Shown piece after piece: positions 24,154 to 35,395 of a DNA stretch of 64,000 bases. The DNA lies in contig CM066731.1 in NCBI GenBank assembly GCA_033961575.1, positions 133,231,001 through 133,295,000 of the forward strand, in the 5' to 3' direction. A model generated the notes under the pieces. The model searched no databases. It was given only the letters and a program-made list of their open reading frames with translations, and was not told the origin of the DNA. The first letter of the stretch is position 1; each line of letters begins with the position of its first letter. Position numbers and translations under genes: made by a program. This DNA is from Aselliscus stoliczkanus. Lineage: Eukaryota > Chordata > Mammalia > Chiroptera > Hipposideridae.

Positions 24154-24949
24154 AAAAACTAGAAAATGATAATAATGAAATAGAAATAAAAAATCAAAAA
24201 CAACCAAAACAAGCAACCAATAATGGGGAAAAGAACAAAATAATAATAGAAAAATAAAACCAGTGCTGGTCTTGGCTAAAGTCCAACAAGCTCTCTTCAG
24301 TTTGTCCTCTGCTGTATAAAAATTCCTCTGTGTCTTGTGGGAGCAAAGACGGTCACCTGATGCCTAGCTTGATCCTGGCACTGCAGGTTTGCTGTAAAAG
24401 AGTGTGGTTGTGATGTGTGATTGGTAGGTTTTACAAAGTCACGGATGTTTCTGCCTTCGCCTGTCCCAAGGCAGGGTGCGCACCCTGAAGGCTCAATGAG
24501 TGTCTTTGGGCACCCTTTCATTGACTGCCATGGAGAATGAGAGAGTTCCTCGTTGCCAAAAGCCAGCTGCCAGGAATCTGCTAGTTAGTGCCTCAGCAGC
24601 TGAACCTGCCCTGCCTCCCAGGCCTTGCAGGAAAGGTGGGGGCGGGGTAGATAGTCTCACTTTGCAGCCTCTTCTGGGGTGGAAATTCTCGACCCCCTAC
24701 AGGTAGGAATACCTCTGTAGTCGGCCCCTGTTGCTCCATTCAGGGGACAGTTTAAGACACTGGCTTGGCTGGCGCCAAGGTTTCTGAGAGAGGGTGGGGG
24801 TGGGTTTTTATTTCTGTAGTTTTTTTTTTTTTTTTTTTGCTTTCTGTCTAAGAGAGGAGAAAAAATAAACAAACAAACAACAACAAAAACAAACAAACAA
24901 AACAAAACAAAAAAGACACAGTCCCAACACTGTTTTGAGCTAAGGTCTT

Positions 24950-25630
24950 TGCCTCATACGCTCCAGAGGAGTTTCTGCTGCTCTCCCAAAGAAACTGTCG
25001 GGGTTTAGGGGGCTGCGCACACCCTGCATTGGCTCAAATCCCCGGTCTGTCTCCGGGGGAACTGCGTCTCTGCCCAGCGCACGCTGCGTCTTCCCCGCAT
25101 GAGTATTCTTTTTTCCCCTGCTCGCCCGGTTTCAGGCTTCTGCCTGGGAGCCTGCATGCTGAGTTGCTCTTATTGCGCTTCAGGACCGGGTGGATGCAGA
25201 GACTGATCCCTGAACTGGGCAGGTGCAGGGATTGATCTTGCCCTGTCGCTGCCGTGTTCTGTATCCTGCTTCCTGGGGACCCCTGGCGCCGAGGGTGCAG
25301 CTGTACGTCTCCGCTCTCTCCTCCCTCACTCACCCAGCCTGAGGCTTCTTCCTCAGGCTGCAGATCGTTGCGCTCTTGCTGTACTGTAGGTGGGCTGCGG
25401 GGCATAGAGAGCGAGCAGTGGGAACACTCACCGATCTGCTCTCTGAAGCTTGGTGCCTCTGCAGCCGGGATGCGGGCTGCACCCCACGCGTCACGCCGCC
25501 TTCTTCCCCTACTCACCCGGCCTGCCTGCCATCCAGCAATAGTTGTGTGAGACTCTTAGTTGCTCTGTGTGATGAGTATACGTCCCTTCCGTCGGTCCTG
25601 TGGCTCCAGCAGCTTCTCCCAGAGCTGCCC
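24950..25630 (-). promoter_or_regulatory. CpG-rich L1 5' UTR (promoter region)
   Basis: This is the only clearly GC- and CpG-rich stretch in the window, with many CG dinucleotides ('CCCAGCGCACGCTGCGTC', 'CCCGCATGAG', 'GCTCGCCCGGTTTC'). By position it is the 5' end of the minus-strand L1, where L1 internal pol II promoters lie. Whether it still drives transcription leftward, or antisense transcription rightward, cannot be read from sequence. Open frames here are a consequence of the GC content. Confidence 0.7.
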
Positions 25631-26012
25631 TGAGGTAAGTATTTTAACTGTTCCCAGGAGTTTAAGAAAGGGCAATGTGTCAACTAAGAATATTTGGTGA
25701 AACTACCTACCTGCAAAGTTCACAAAGGTAATTCTCTGTTTTGTTTTAAAATGCTATAATGAGAGAATCCTCCAAATGTCTGTTGAGCTGCAGATGTATC
25801 TTCAGCAATTCCTTGTCTTATTCTTTCAATATCAAAGTGTTATATAGCCTCTTTATTACTAATGTTGCTTATCGTGCTTTGATATTCTTTTTTTGTTTTA
25901 ACTGGACTTGCCAAATGTTTATTGAGCTTATCAAGTTTCAGCATTTGATTTGATTAATCCAGTCATCTCTTTGTGTGTATTTTGGCTTCTTTTGCATTTA
26001 ATTAACTTAATT
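25631..26012. other. Unassigned, possibly very old L1
   Basis: AT-rich with some antisense L1-like flavour ('ATTTGATTTGATTAATCCAG') but too diverged to claim. Confidence 0.3.
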
Positions 26013-26026
26013 TCTGAAGTCCTTTT

Positions 26027-26132
26027 TTTTTTTTTTTTGAGGACAGTGTCACTGGCCCTCATATGTGGGACTTGAACCGGGGCCGCCAGCTTCCCAAGCC
26101 AGAGCTTAACCACCATGCCACTCGGCCGGCCC
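26027..26132 (-). mobile_element. Short bat SINE
   Basis: T-run, 'GAGGACAGTGTCACTGGCCC', B-box complement 'GGGACTTGAACC', 5' end 'CCACTCGGCCGGCCC'. Duplication TCTGAAGTCCTTTT (26013-26026) and TCTTAAGTCCTTTT (26133-26146), one mismatch. Confidence 0.95.
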
Positions 26133-26214
26133 TCTTAAGTCCTTTTTAAAAAATTTTATTAAATATTTACATAACATTACATACATAGTCTTTGTATAGC
26201 ACTGGTTCTGTGAG

Positions 26215-26440
26215 CCAGTCAATGATCTCAGTGCTTTAACAATATTAACATGTTTAATCCTATATCAGTTCCATGAATAAGATATTATCTTATTTCATTT
26301 TTTAAAAAATGGAGAAACAGAGTCAAAATGAATGAAGTATCTTTCCCCATGTCTTAAAGCTGGTAGGTGGCAGAAGCCTGAATTCAAATCTTGGTAGTAC
26401 AACCCTAGTCTTAACCACTATACAAGGCTGCCTCCTTTTA
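26215..26440 (-). repeat. MIR SINE
   Basis: A clear reverse MIR: 'GGTGGCAGAAGCCTGAATTC', 'CTTAACCACTATACAAGGCT' near the 5' end and 'AAATGGAGAAACAGAGTC' in the core. An ancient mammalian tRNA-derived SINE, long inactive. Confidence 0.85.
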
Positions 26441-26449
26441 ATTAAGTTT

Positions 26450-26985
26450 TGATTTTCATTATTATAACAAACTCTAAATTTTCTAATTAAATGCTTGTTT
26501 CGCTTAAAAATACAATTCCTTATTTTATAAAGACTGCATTAAGGTGATACATTCTCTTCTGAACATCTCGTTGGCTGTATCCAACAAGACTTGGCATAGA
26601 GCTCTTAGTATACTCGTTTATTACTTTCCTCTTTGACTCAAGCAATTTTGAAAGTTTTGTTTTTAATTTTGCAGCGTTTTTAATATGATGTTTTTATTTT
26701 TTGATTTTTTGGTTGTTTTTTTTTTAAAAAAAACAAGTTGATGTTTTTAGAACAGTTTTAGGCTCACAGCAAAATTGAAGGGAAGTTACAGAGATTTTTC
26801 GTATGCCCCAGCCTCCACATATGCATGACCTCTCCTGTTTTCAACATTCGCCATCAGAGTGGCATATTTGTTATAAATGATAAACCTGCATTAACATATC
26901 ATAATCACCTAATATTTGTGGTTTATCTTAGGGTTGACTCTTGGTGTTGTACATTCTGTGGGTTTAGACAAATATATGCCTAACA
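26450..26985 (-). mobile_element. Old L1 fragments, including 3' UTR-type segment
   Basis: At 26520-26660 the text is antisense ORF2-like ('GATACATTCTCTTCTGAACA', 'GGCTGTATCCAACAAGACTT'). At 26735-26980 there is the well-known 'AGAACAGTTTTAGGCTCACA', 'GAGTGGCATATTTGTTATAA', 'TGGTGTTGTACATTCTGTGG' segment of old L1 3' regions. These may be two separate insertions. Confidence 0.7.
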
Positions 26986-27114
26986 TGTGTCTAAGGATGT
27001 AAGCCAGGGAAGTACAGAAGGTCAGCCATGCAGAGGACTAGAAAGCAAATAATCCACAGTAAGTTCTCTATAGGAGATTTTTATATTAAAAAGAAAATAT
27101 TAAAAAGTTATCTG

Positions 27115-27548
27115 GGGCTGGCCGAGTGGTGCGTTGGTTAAGAGCTGGCTTGGGATGCCAGCTCTGAACTGCAGGGCCCTGGTTTGGATTCCACATATGA
27201 GGGCCAGTGACGCTGCACCCCCTACAGCTAAGATGGTGAACAACAGCTCCACCTGGAGCTGGGCTGCTATGAGTCCCCTGGGACGGCATAGCTGCAGCCC
27301 TGCTACAGTGGGCTGCCATAGACTACAGTGAGTGGCTGGCAGCCGCTGTGAGCAGACATCCAGAGGCTGGCAACCAATCTGCCTCATCCAAGAAGAGCGC
27401 AAGGATGTTACCAACATGGGCCAGTGAAGCAACATCCTCCACAACTAGACTGAAGAACAAAAGGACAGCAACTTGTCTGTTCCCCTTCCCCGGTACCCCA
27501 GCGCTGTTCCCCTCCCCAAATTCCCCAAGAAAATCTTAAAAAGAAAAA
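27115..27548 (+). mobile_element. Long bat SINE (about 434 bp)
   Basis: Head GGGCTGGCCGAGTGGTGCGT, B box 'GGTTTGGATTCC', 'CTACAGCTAAGATGGTGAAC', GC-rich middle, 'CCAACATGGGCCAGTGAAGC', then 'ACTGAAGAACAAAAGGACAG' and a CCCCAA-rich end. Duplication AAAAAGTTATCTG on the left and AAAAAGGTTATCTG on the right (27549-27561), one base different. Confidence 0.95.
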
Positions 27549-27672
27549 AAAAGGTTATCTGATGTGTTTAAAAAATTAAAAAATTGAGAATGTTAGTGAA
27601 AAAATATTGAAAATTAAATGCATGAATCAATACAATTTTATTTTTAAAGAAAACAACAAAAAAGTATTTTTA

Positions 27673-28046
27673 GGGCCAGCTCAGTGGCCCAGTTGGTTAA
27701 GAGCGTGAACTCTGAGCAACAAGGTCACTAGTTTGATTCATATATTGACCAGTGATCTGCACCCAAGCTGTGCTGCCACTGAGCTGCCAACAGAATGGCT
27801 CAGTTGGTGAGTGCACAAGCTCCTAACAACAAGGTTACCACCCGCAACTAAGCTTGAACATGGCACCTTGAGTTTAGCAGCCGCAAGCTGTCGAAGGGCA
27901 GCCAGATGGCAACTGGACTTGAAGCTGAGCTAGTGGCACCCTCTATAACTAAGACTAAAGGACAACAACTTGGCTGTTCTCCTTCCCCAATTTCCAACAC
28001 TATTCCTCTTCCCCAATTCCCCAGTAAAAAATTCTTTTAAAGAAAG
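27673..28046 (+). mobile_element. VES/Rhin-like bat SINE of a different class
   Basis: Head GGGCCAGCTCAGTGGCCCAG with 'GCAACAAGGTCACTAGTTTG', a second partial head-like unit ('GAATGGCTCAGTTGGTGAGT ... CAACAAGGTTACCACC') and a 3' block 'CTCTATAACTAAGACTAAAG', 'GACAACAACTTGG', ending in CCCCAATTCCCC. This looks like an internally duplicated Rhin/VES-type SINE. Duplication AAAAAAGTATTTTTA (27658-27672) and AAAAAAGTATTGTTA (28047-28061). Confidence 0.9.
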
Positions 28047-28061
28047 AAAAAAGTATTGTTA

Positions 28062-28420
28062 AAAAGAAATGCATAGCAATGAGATATCACTAAGCGTCTA
28101 TCAGAATAGCTTAGATAAAAAATAGTGATATCACACAATGGTAGTAAGGATGTAGAGAAACTGGATCAGTCTCCTTAGCTGTTGGGAATGTAAATTAGCA
28201 CCACCATTCTGGAAAACAATTGGGCAGTTTCTTAAAACAGTAAACATACCACTACTATACAACCCAGCAATTACTTTCATGGGCTTTTATCTAGATGAAA
28301 AAATAGTTATATTCACAAAAAAGAAACCTGTACATAATTACATAATGTTACAGCAGCTTTATTTGTAATAAACAAGAGGCGGAATCCTGATGTTCTTCCA
28401 CAGGTGATTGTTTAAAGAAG

Positions 28421-28468
<48 letters not shown>

Positions 28469-29030
28469 CATGGACTATTATTTAGCAACAAAAAAGGACC
28501 AATTATTGATGTATACAACTCAGTGAATCTACAGGGAATTAGATGAGTGAAAAAAGCCAATCTAAAATGTTAACATACTGTATTATTCAATTTATATAAT
28601 GTTTTGCAATTTAAAAAACAATGAGAAACAGATTAGAAGTTGCCAGCGGTTTGAGCAAGGAACAGTAGAGGTAGAGGGACAAGTTGAGAAATGGGTATAG
28701 TTACAAAATAGCAATGCCAGGGGTTCTTGTGGTATTGGAATTGTTAATCATATTGACTATTGTAATGGAGCAGGGGCCCACATATGTGATAAAAATCTAT
28801 AGACAATAACACACACGTATACACAGAAATGAGTCCAAGTATAACTGGGGAAATGTGAATAAAAGATGGGTGAACTTTATTCAAGTCAATATATTGTTTA
28901 TGGTATTATATTACAGTTTTGTAAAATGTTACCATTGGGGAAAAACTGGGTAAAGTATACATGAGATCTATCTGTATTATTTCTTATAGCTGCAGGTGAT
29001 CTACAATTTTCTTAATAAACATTTCCATTA
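28062..29030 (+). mobile_element. Old L1 3' end
   Basis: Sense ORF2 C-terminal text ('GCAATGAGATATCACTAAGC', 'ACAACCCAGCAATTACTTTC', 'TGGACTATTATTTAGCAACA') is followed by a 3' UTR ending 'TTCTTAATAAACATTTCC' and A-run. A CA microsatellite (28422-28466) has grown inside it. The fragment is decayed and noncoding. Confidence 0.8.
28422..28466. repeat. (CA)n microsatellite
   Basis: About 22 uninterrupted CA units within the L1 fragment. Confidence 0.97.
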
Positions 29031-29111
29031 AAAAAAAATGAAGACACAGTTCACTGTCTTAGCTACTTAAAATATATTGTTATATTTGGGAAGAGAATGA
29101 AGAAGTGTAAA

Positions 29112-29114
<3 letters not shown>

Positions 29115-29155
<41 letters not shown>
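29115..29155. repeat. (GT)n microsatellite
   Basis: About 20 uninterrupted GT units. Confidence 0.97.
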
Positions 29156-29157
<2 letters not shown>

Positions 29158-29875
29158 GGGAGATACAAGAGTTATATAGCTTTATATGCTATATAGGAAG
29201 TTGAACAATAATATATAAAACTGAATGATAATTAAGGATATATAATGATGTTGCATTGAAATATGAAAGTAAATACTACCAGTAATAGTTGAAGAAATTA
29301 AAATCTCTTATCTCTGGGAAAAGGAAATCTGGGATAGTGTTAAGAAAGGCAGAAGATAGCTATGTTTAATTTTAGGGTTTTCTGTATTATTTTTATTTTA
29401 AAATTATATACACAAGTCATTGTACCTTGTTAATATTAAAAGTTGATCAATTCAGAAAATAAAAAGATCATGTAAGGATGAAAAAGCAGGTTGAAAAATC
29501 TGTTTTAAAGTAAATATCTGGTTAGCACATACATACAGATATGTAAAAATGGATTTATTATAAATATTAACTACTCTAACCTCTGAATAACTGCATTATA
29601 AACAATCAATATAATTACAATAAATGACGCTTAGAAAAAAAACACTTAGCTATGTCTTCTTGTTTTTGAATTCCTGGCTATATGTTTATTCCTAGACACT
29701 CAATTTTCAAAAATTCTTATATATAATGTATTCCTAACATGTATGAAAATAAAATAAGCTTAAAGACAAACAATAGCCTTCAGTATTATGGGTTTAGGCG
29801 TGTTAGACACAGCAAATTTCAAAATATTATTCCATTACTATCTCTGAGTCCTGCATGACCCACATTCCTCAGCTC
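29156..29875. other. Unassigned AT-rich DNA
   Basis: Possibly an old L1 3' tail on the left (to about 29450), but not firm. No gene seen. Confidence 0.35.
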
Positions 29876-29879
29876 CAGG

Positions 29880-30000
29880 AAACCCATTCTGTGTAATGAG
29901 TCAGGGATTATGTCTGTTTTGCTTATCATTACATCCCCAGGAACTATTGCCTGTAACACATTGAGGTCCCTAGTAAATATTTATTGAAGGCTTAACAAGT
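29880..30000 (+). repeat. L2/MIR-type 3' end
   Basis: 'GTCAGGGATTATGTCTGTTT', 'CATTACATCCCCAGGAACTA' and 'TAGTAAATATTTATTGAAGG' follow the order of the conserved L2 (or MIR) 3' tail. Confidence 0.75.
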
Positions 30001-30004
30001 TTTT

Positions 30005-30420
30005 ATAAATACAAGAGCTGTTTCTTCCTTTACTATCATTTTAGAAAAGTCTTTCCTATTCCATCTTTATAGATATATTCATGTGTATTTTATTTTGCAA
30101 TTAATATTATTTATTTTATATTAATACCTTAACAAATCTAGAATTTTATTTTGGTGTGGTATTTGAGATGTAGCCAAGTACGTTTTTCCCAACAACATAA
30201 CCTGTATTTCTAGTACTACTTTTTGAAAAACTGCAATATTTCCACGAATTTCAAATGACACTCTAATGGTATACTAAAATGGCACGATTCATTTTTTGCA
30301 ATTCTGTAATTATTTTCTTGCTTTTGCTAGTGCCCATATCATACAGAATTAATCATTGTAGTTTTATGAAATGTTTTAATATAAGACAACTTCTGCTTTT
30401 ATTCTTTATTTAATTTTTAC
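30005..30420 (-). mobile_element. Old L1 ORF2 fragment
   Basis: Antisense of the ORF2 region: 'TTTATTTTGGTGTGGTATTT', 'TTTTTCCCAACAACATAACC', 'GTGCCCATATCATACAGAAT', 'TAATCATTGTAGTTTTATGA'. Strongly decayed. Confidence 0.7.
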
Positions 30421-30511
30421 AAACTATTTAAATATTAATAAATGTTCAATGTCACAATTCAGCTATACCAAAACATTTAAAATGAAAAATTAAGGACTGA
30501 ATTGTGCTTTT

Positions 30512-30636
30512 TTTTCAAGAGGGCAGTGTCCTCTGCCTTTTTTTTAAGAGGGCACTGGCCCTCATATGTAGGATCCGAACCTGGGCCGCTGGTGTCCCAA
30601 GCCAGCTCTTAACCACCACACCACTCGGCCAGCCCA
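30512..30636 (-). mobile_element. Short bat SINE with duplicated 3' terminus
   Basis: The 5' end 'CCACTCGGCCAGCCC' and body are normal. The 3' end carries the GAGGGCA(GTGTCC) motif twice, each preceded by a T-run (near 30520 and near 30550). Duplication TGAATTGTGCTTTT at 30498-30511 and 30637-30650 is perfect. Confidence 0.93.
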
Positions 30637-30650
30637 TGAATTGTGCTTTT

Positions 30651-30984
30651 GATACAACTTTTTTCCCACAGAATGCTTTCTGACTTGTATTCTCTTTTAT
30701 CCAACAATCATATTGGTACAATGTGTACTAATTTTATTAGGTTTTTCAAGGTATATTTTTACCATCTCTTTTTTCCACCCCTTTGCATTATTGTATCTTG
30801 AGTAGATCACTTACAAAGAGTATGTAGTTATTTTCTTTTACTAATGCAAAGTTTTGTCTTCTAAAGAAGCATAGTTTTCTAAATGATAAAAAACATTGAA
30901 CAATTAATGCTTTTATATATTACCTAACCTACAACACATTCTGTAACTTTAAAAAAGTCACCTTATTTCTGTTACGTGAATTGT
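30651..30984. other. Unassigned DNA
   Basis: No identifiable element. Confidence 0.4.
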
Positions 30985-31262
30985 GACATCATTTCATCTT
31001 GTCGCCCAGCCCTTGTCTTTATCTTCTTAGTATTTCTAAGAAAACTGACAGCTATTCAGAAGTTTCACCTTCAATTTCTTTCTCAGCATTCTTGAATGGA
31101 TGTCATCCAGGCCAAGAGATTTGCATTTTTATAGAGGAAGTAAGTGCTCTCTTAAAAAAAAGTCCTTTCTTAAAATCTCTCTTAGGCTTCATATCACTTT
31201 CACCAATGTTGAGTCTGCCTTTTATTATCTTGGTGGCCATCCACCTGTGCAGAAGAGCTGAA
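30985..31262 (-). repeat. CR1/L3-like LINE reverse transcriptase remnant
   Basis: On the minus strand the stretch reads like a decayed non-L1 LINE RT. Around 31080-31115 it gives 'GLDDIHSRMLRK', comparable to the GPDGIHPRVLKEL motif of CR1/L3 elements, with acidic/basic residues following. Frames are broken. The 96-codon plus-strand frame 30999-31289 is the opposite strand of this relic. Assignment is by motif memory only. Confidence 0.5.
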
Positions 31263-32415
31263 CACTTGCATAATTATTTGCTCACATAGCAGCAATAAAC
31301 CATTATCATAAAGTAAAATGGGCTTATTTTCAGTATTTTTGTTTTATAGTAAACATAATTTAAAAGATTCTTTTATGACTATTTAACACTTTTCACAGGA
31401 TCATTTCATACTAACTTTGCCTTCAAAAACTCTTTCAAGTTCATGTCTCTATTTGTTATAATTACTTTTGATTGCCATGCTCTCTATTCTTTTTTTATTA
31501 TTTTTTATTGTATATTTTATTTCATTAACTCAACTCTTCAGAAACCTTACTCTTTTCTTTCCTCTTAGGATCATTTGGGGCAGTATCTTCAGAATTTTAA
31601 TCGGAAAGCAATCATTATTACCATTAATATTTTTCCTGTTAATAAACACTATGTTGCCCTGTAAATACTAAAACTTCAATAACTGTGCTATCTAATATAT
31701 ATAGTGTTTTTTTTTCCTTTTGAGGGTTGTATGTTTGAGTAGACTCAAGTAACCAACCTTGACAATAATAAATTCAAAGAGTTCAAACTGAGTCTCTTCC
31801 AGATTTTCTGTCACTTCAACTTCACTGCCAGTCAGTTATTTCTTATTGGTTGGAATTAAGTACAGAATAGCAATTCCTCTCATCATTCTCTCTAGCTTCA
31901 AAGAGATTAAATTCACAGTAAAGCCAGCCAAGTATTTACCAGACCCAGCTTTTAACAGAATGAGTTTTGTGGAAGGTTTAGAAGATTAAATCCTACATTT
32001 TTATAGTATTGTCAATTCCTTAAACAATATGAGTTTCTGTTTCTTTATCTGTAATATAAGATAGTACTACTTTTTCTGCTAGTCCATTTTATCAAGTCCA
32101 AATGAACCAATGTATGTTGAAATGTGTTGAAATCTTTTAAAATGGTCTAAAAACATGCTATGGATTTTATGTTATTTATACATTTTGAAAATGGTTTTAT
32201 TTATCTGAGTCAGTAATCCTACAACATTAGAACTGTCTTAACTTCTTTCACCATGTGGGATATACATAAATAGGTAAGTTACCAAATAAATAATTTGTTT
32301 TAGTATCTAGCATATAATTAGACACATAATTAGATCAATAGTAAAGTTAATTGATCAATACACTTAATTAATATGAGTGATTCATTCAGGATTTAATGGT
32401 TATTCTATTTGGTAG
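31263..32415. other. Unassigned DNA
   Basis: A short MIR-like scrap may lie near 32010-32080 ('GTTTCTGTTTCTTTATCTGT'). Nothing else is recognised. Confidence 0.35.
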
Positions 32416-32419
32416 GAGC

Positions 32420-32940
32420 AATAAATATTCCTAAAGATATCCACCTCCTGATCCCCAGGACCTATGAATATGTTAGGTTATGTGGCAAAAGAGAATTAAG
32501 TTGCAGATGATATTAAGTTTGCTTATCAGTTGAGCTTAAAATTGGGAGTTTATCCGGAATTATCCAGGGCGACCTACCATAATCACAAGGGTCTTTAAAA
32601 GTGGAAGAGCAAGGTAAATGGAGGAGTCAGAGTCTGAGAGATGTGATGTGATGTGGTAGCCACTGTTTGGAGGAAGCTAGTCAGACAGAGGAAGATGACT
32701 ATGTGCCACTAAATATGAGTGGACTGTAGAAGTTGAAATAGGTCAGGAATTGATGTTTCCCTTAGAACCTCCAGAAGAAATATAGCCCTCACATTACCTG
32801 GATTTTAGCCCAATAAGATCTACTACAGATTCCTGACCTCCCAAATTGTAGGATAATAAATTTGTTTTAAGGTGTAGTATTTGAGGTGTTTTGCTTCAGC
32901 AGTCACAGAAAACTGACACAATCTATATTAGTTTGTATTA
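32420..32940 (+). mobile_element. MaLR-type LTR (ERVL-MaLR)
   Basis: The sequence follows the MaLR LTR order: 'AAAGATATCCACCTCCTGAT', 'ATCACAAGGGTCTTTAAAAG', 'AGAACCTCCAGAAGAAATAT', 'TGGATTTTAGCCCAATAAGA' and the poly-A signal region 'GGATAATAAATTTGTTTTAA', with an end near 'AAAACTGACACA'. An old, non-coding long terminal repeat. The subfamily name is uncertain. Confidence 0.75.
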
Positions 32941-33414
32941 TTAGCACCATTACAAAATAAGCATATTTTGAAAAAAAAAAAGTACTGTTAACAAATACAT
33001 GAACTGAGCAACCATGGTTGTGGTATTTGGAAACAAATGTCTTCCACTGTTTATTCTAAGTGCACTCACTTGGTAAAATGACCAAACAGGAGCGGCAAAA
33101 CAATTGCTTAATGTATTTTCCAATATAGTTCCTTAACATGATTCTCTCCTTGGCAATTTTCTTGCTTATTGATATGAAGCACTTTATTGCTTTATGGAAC
33201 TTGGTAACCATTCAAAAGATTAACATTGAAAGTAAAAAATTGCAAGACTTCTGTTTCTTTTATTAGGTAAATCTTTAAAGTATGTTCTTTATGATTATCA
33301 CTACTAGTAAACTAGAAATCATAAAAATATGATTAATTCATAAAATTAATTAAGAAAAAATTAATATTGCCTTCATAAAATTGCATGTATAAATATGTAC
33401 ACAAGTATACACAC

Positions 33415-33446
<32 letters not shown>

Positions 33447-35214
33447 CCCAAAGATAAGTTGAGGTGGTTTCATGAAAGAAAATATTTGATTGTATATTAC
33501 AAAGAGAAGGAATTGCCAAGAATCAGATAAGCTTTCTTTGAAGACAAGAAAATATATTTTTTTATAAGAAATATTTTCATCATTTAATCAACTTATAGTT
33601 TATTGTTTCCTATATGTTCTTAACATACTCTCTCTAGTTATACTGATGCTTTTTAAAGTTATAAAACCTTTTCAGAGCACTTTAGTTATTTGATGCAGTT
33701 TTGTTAATTGATTAATAATCTGTTTCCCTCAGTGTACCATAAACTTAATTGAAGCAGAGTTCATAAGTATCTTTCTTCATTTTTTTTCTCTAGAGCCCAG
33801 GATTTTTAGTTGAGAAGGTGTCAATAAATATTCATTTAATGAAAAGTTTTTGTTATAAAATGAGGTCTTAATATTACCTAGGTCCTACATTTTCTGAATG
33901 TTCTGGATAGAAAATTTTCTATCTCACAAAAAAACACCAGGTTAAGTTTGTTCTATGTCAAATGACAAAGCAATTAAAACTAATATTCTGTAGTTTCTCC
34001 TGGATGATATCCAGGAAATACATGTTAGGAAAAAAAAATCCATATTTAATTTCCAAATTAGGGACTTCAGAATGAATCACTGAATAGAACAGGTTGTCAT
34101 GTAATGTACAGATATCTAAGACTCCTAAGACACATAGGGCGTTTGGAACTAGTTCAGCCCCTGGTGTCTTCTGTTAAAAGAAAAGAAAAGAAAAGAAAAG
34201 AGCGGGAAATAGCCATTTTAGATAGCTAGGATTTGTACTTCTAACCTAAAATAATATTTTAAATTGATAAAAAATCTTTTGTGATGTTAGGGTTTTAATG
34301 TATTTTCAAGGGTATTATAAATAAATTGAAAGGACAATTATGAATCAATACAATTATATTTCTCTTTGGAATTTTAATGTAGTTTTTGACCCTACAGGCA
34401 GTCAATAAATCCTTCAAAATGTTTATATTCAAATGAAGTTGCCCTATATGTATAGAAAATGAAAATGGCAAAAAGGCATGCCCACATGGTGTGATTGCAC
34501 TCTTAAAGTTTTTTTCATTTTGAAGCATCATTACCACAGCAAAGTCTTTTCTAAATTCAAGGCAATCTATTGAGGAACAAAGATATTAGAGAACAAATTA
34601 GCCTAAATATTTATAAATGTAAAAAGTTATTAATGCAAATGGAGTACCCCAAATATTTTTCCTTCTGTTACAATATTTAAATACTCCACATCTTTCCAGG
34701 ATCTATGTATTGTTAATAATATCAAAGCAGCTAGGAAAAGTTCAAGAGAAAGAAAAACCCTAATTCAGCTCACTAACACAACTAGTTTGTGGCATTTTGC
34801 ACAACTCATCTTTTTTACTAATGTATATAAGTGTGAATTTGTTTTCCAAAATGAGTACTCCGTTATAATTGATAAGTGCAAACAATAATGTATGAATATA
34901 TGTAGTAAAGTAAAATAGAATATATCTGAAGATTAAAAGGAAGTAGTGCACTTGTCTTTCTGTTGATCAGACCAGAAATAGAGGAAAGTCATTCAAAACA
35001 ATAATTTTTAAAAAACGTACATTTAGATTTGGAGTAATTTTTGAGGCATGTGTGGCTTTTTTTTAAAATTAAATAGAGAATTTTTTTTTTAAATTTTAAC
35101 GAAATTGTGGAAGGTCTTACTACATTGGTCATACTGATAAATCTTCAACTAAAATGTGATGTAATGTGATATTAATGTTTACTATCTTGTGATCATCATT
35201 CAGGATATGATATA
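32941..35214. other. Repeat-poor AT-rich block
   Basis: It contains an (AC)n tract (33419-33446), a (GAAAA)n tract near 34175-34201 and an L2/MIR-like tail near 33745-33840. The rest is unassigned, and 34200-35200 shows no repeat that I can name. Confidence 0.4.
33419..33446. repeat. (AC)n microsatellite
   Basis: 14 AC units. Confidence 0.95.
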
Positions 35215-35395
35215 ATATATACTTAATTCTAATCTCAGCTCTACTGCTATATAGTTTTACAGCCTGAGTATATTACCCCAGTGACCTTATTGTGAAATGA
35301 GGATAATTCTTATCCTATATATTTTTGGTGAAGGTTTGAGATATATATAAACTGCCTCAAATGGTATATGTAACATAGCAGAATCCTAACATACA
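35215..35395 (+). repeat. MIR SINE
   Basis: The order 'CTAATCTCAGCTCTACTGCT', 'TTGTGAAATGAGGATAATTC', 'GGTGAAGGTTTGAGAT' follows a sense MIR. Diverged. Confidence 0.65.

Larger units (their letters stand above)
17222..25630 (-). mobile_element. Near full-length LINE-1, inactive, with nested SINEs
   Basis: In transcription order (right to left) it has a long 5' UTR with a CpG-rich promoter part (about 25630-22616), an ORF1 relic from its ATG at 22615, a short inter-ORF gap, an ORF2 relic 21701-17767 and a 3' UTR ending in a T-run (antisense poly-A) at 17222-17231. Without the three nested SINEs and their duplications it is about 7.7 kb. Many frameshifts and stops make it incapable of autonomous movement. 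The 5' boundary is approximate because I could not find a matching target-site duplication. Confidence 0.93.

Noticed and set aside
24297..25633. Arg/Pro/Ser-rich open frames on both strands as a GC-rich first exon
   Set aside because: The GC-rich block is explained as the 5' UTR of the minus-strand L1, which runs directly into ORF1 and ORF2.
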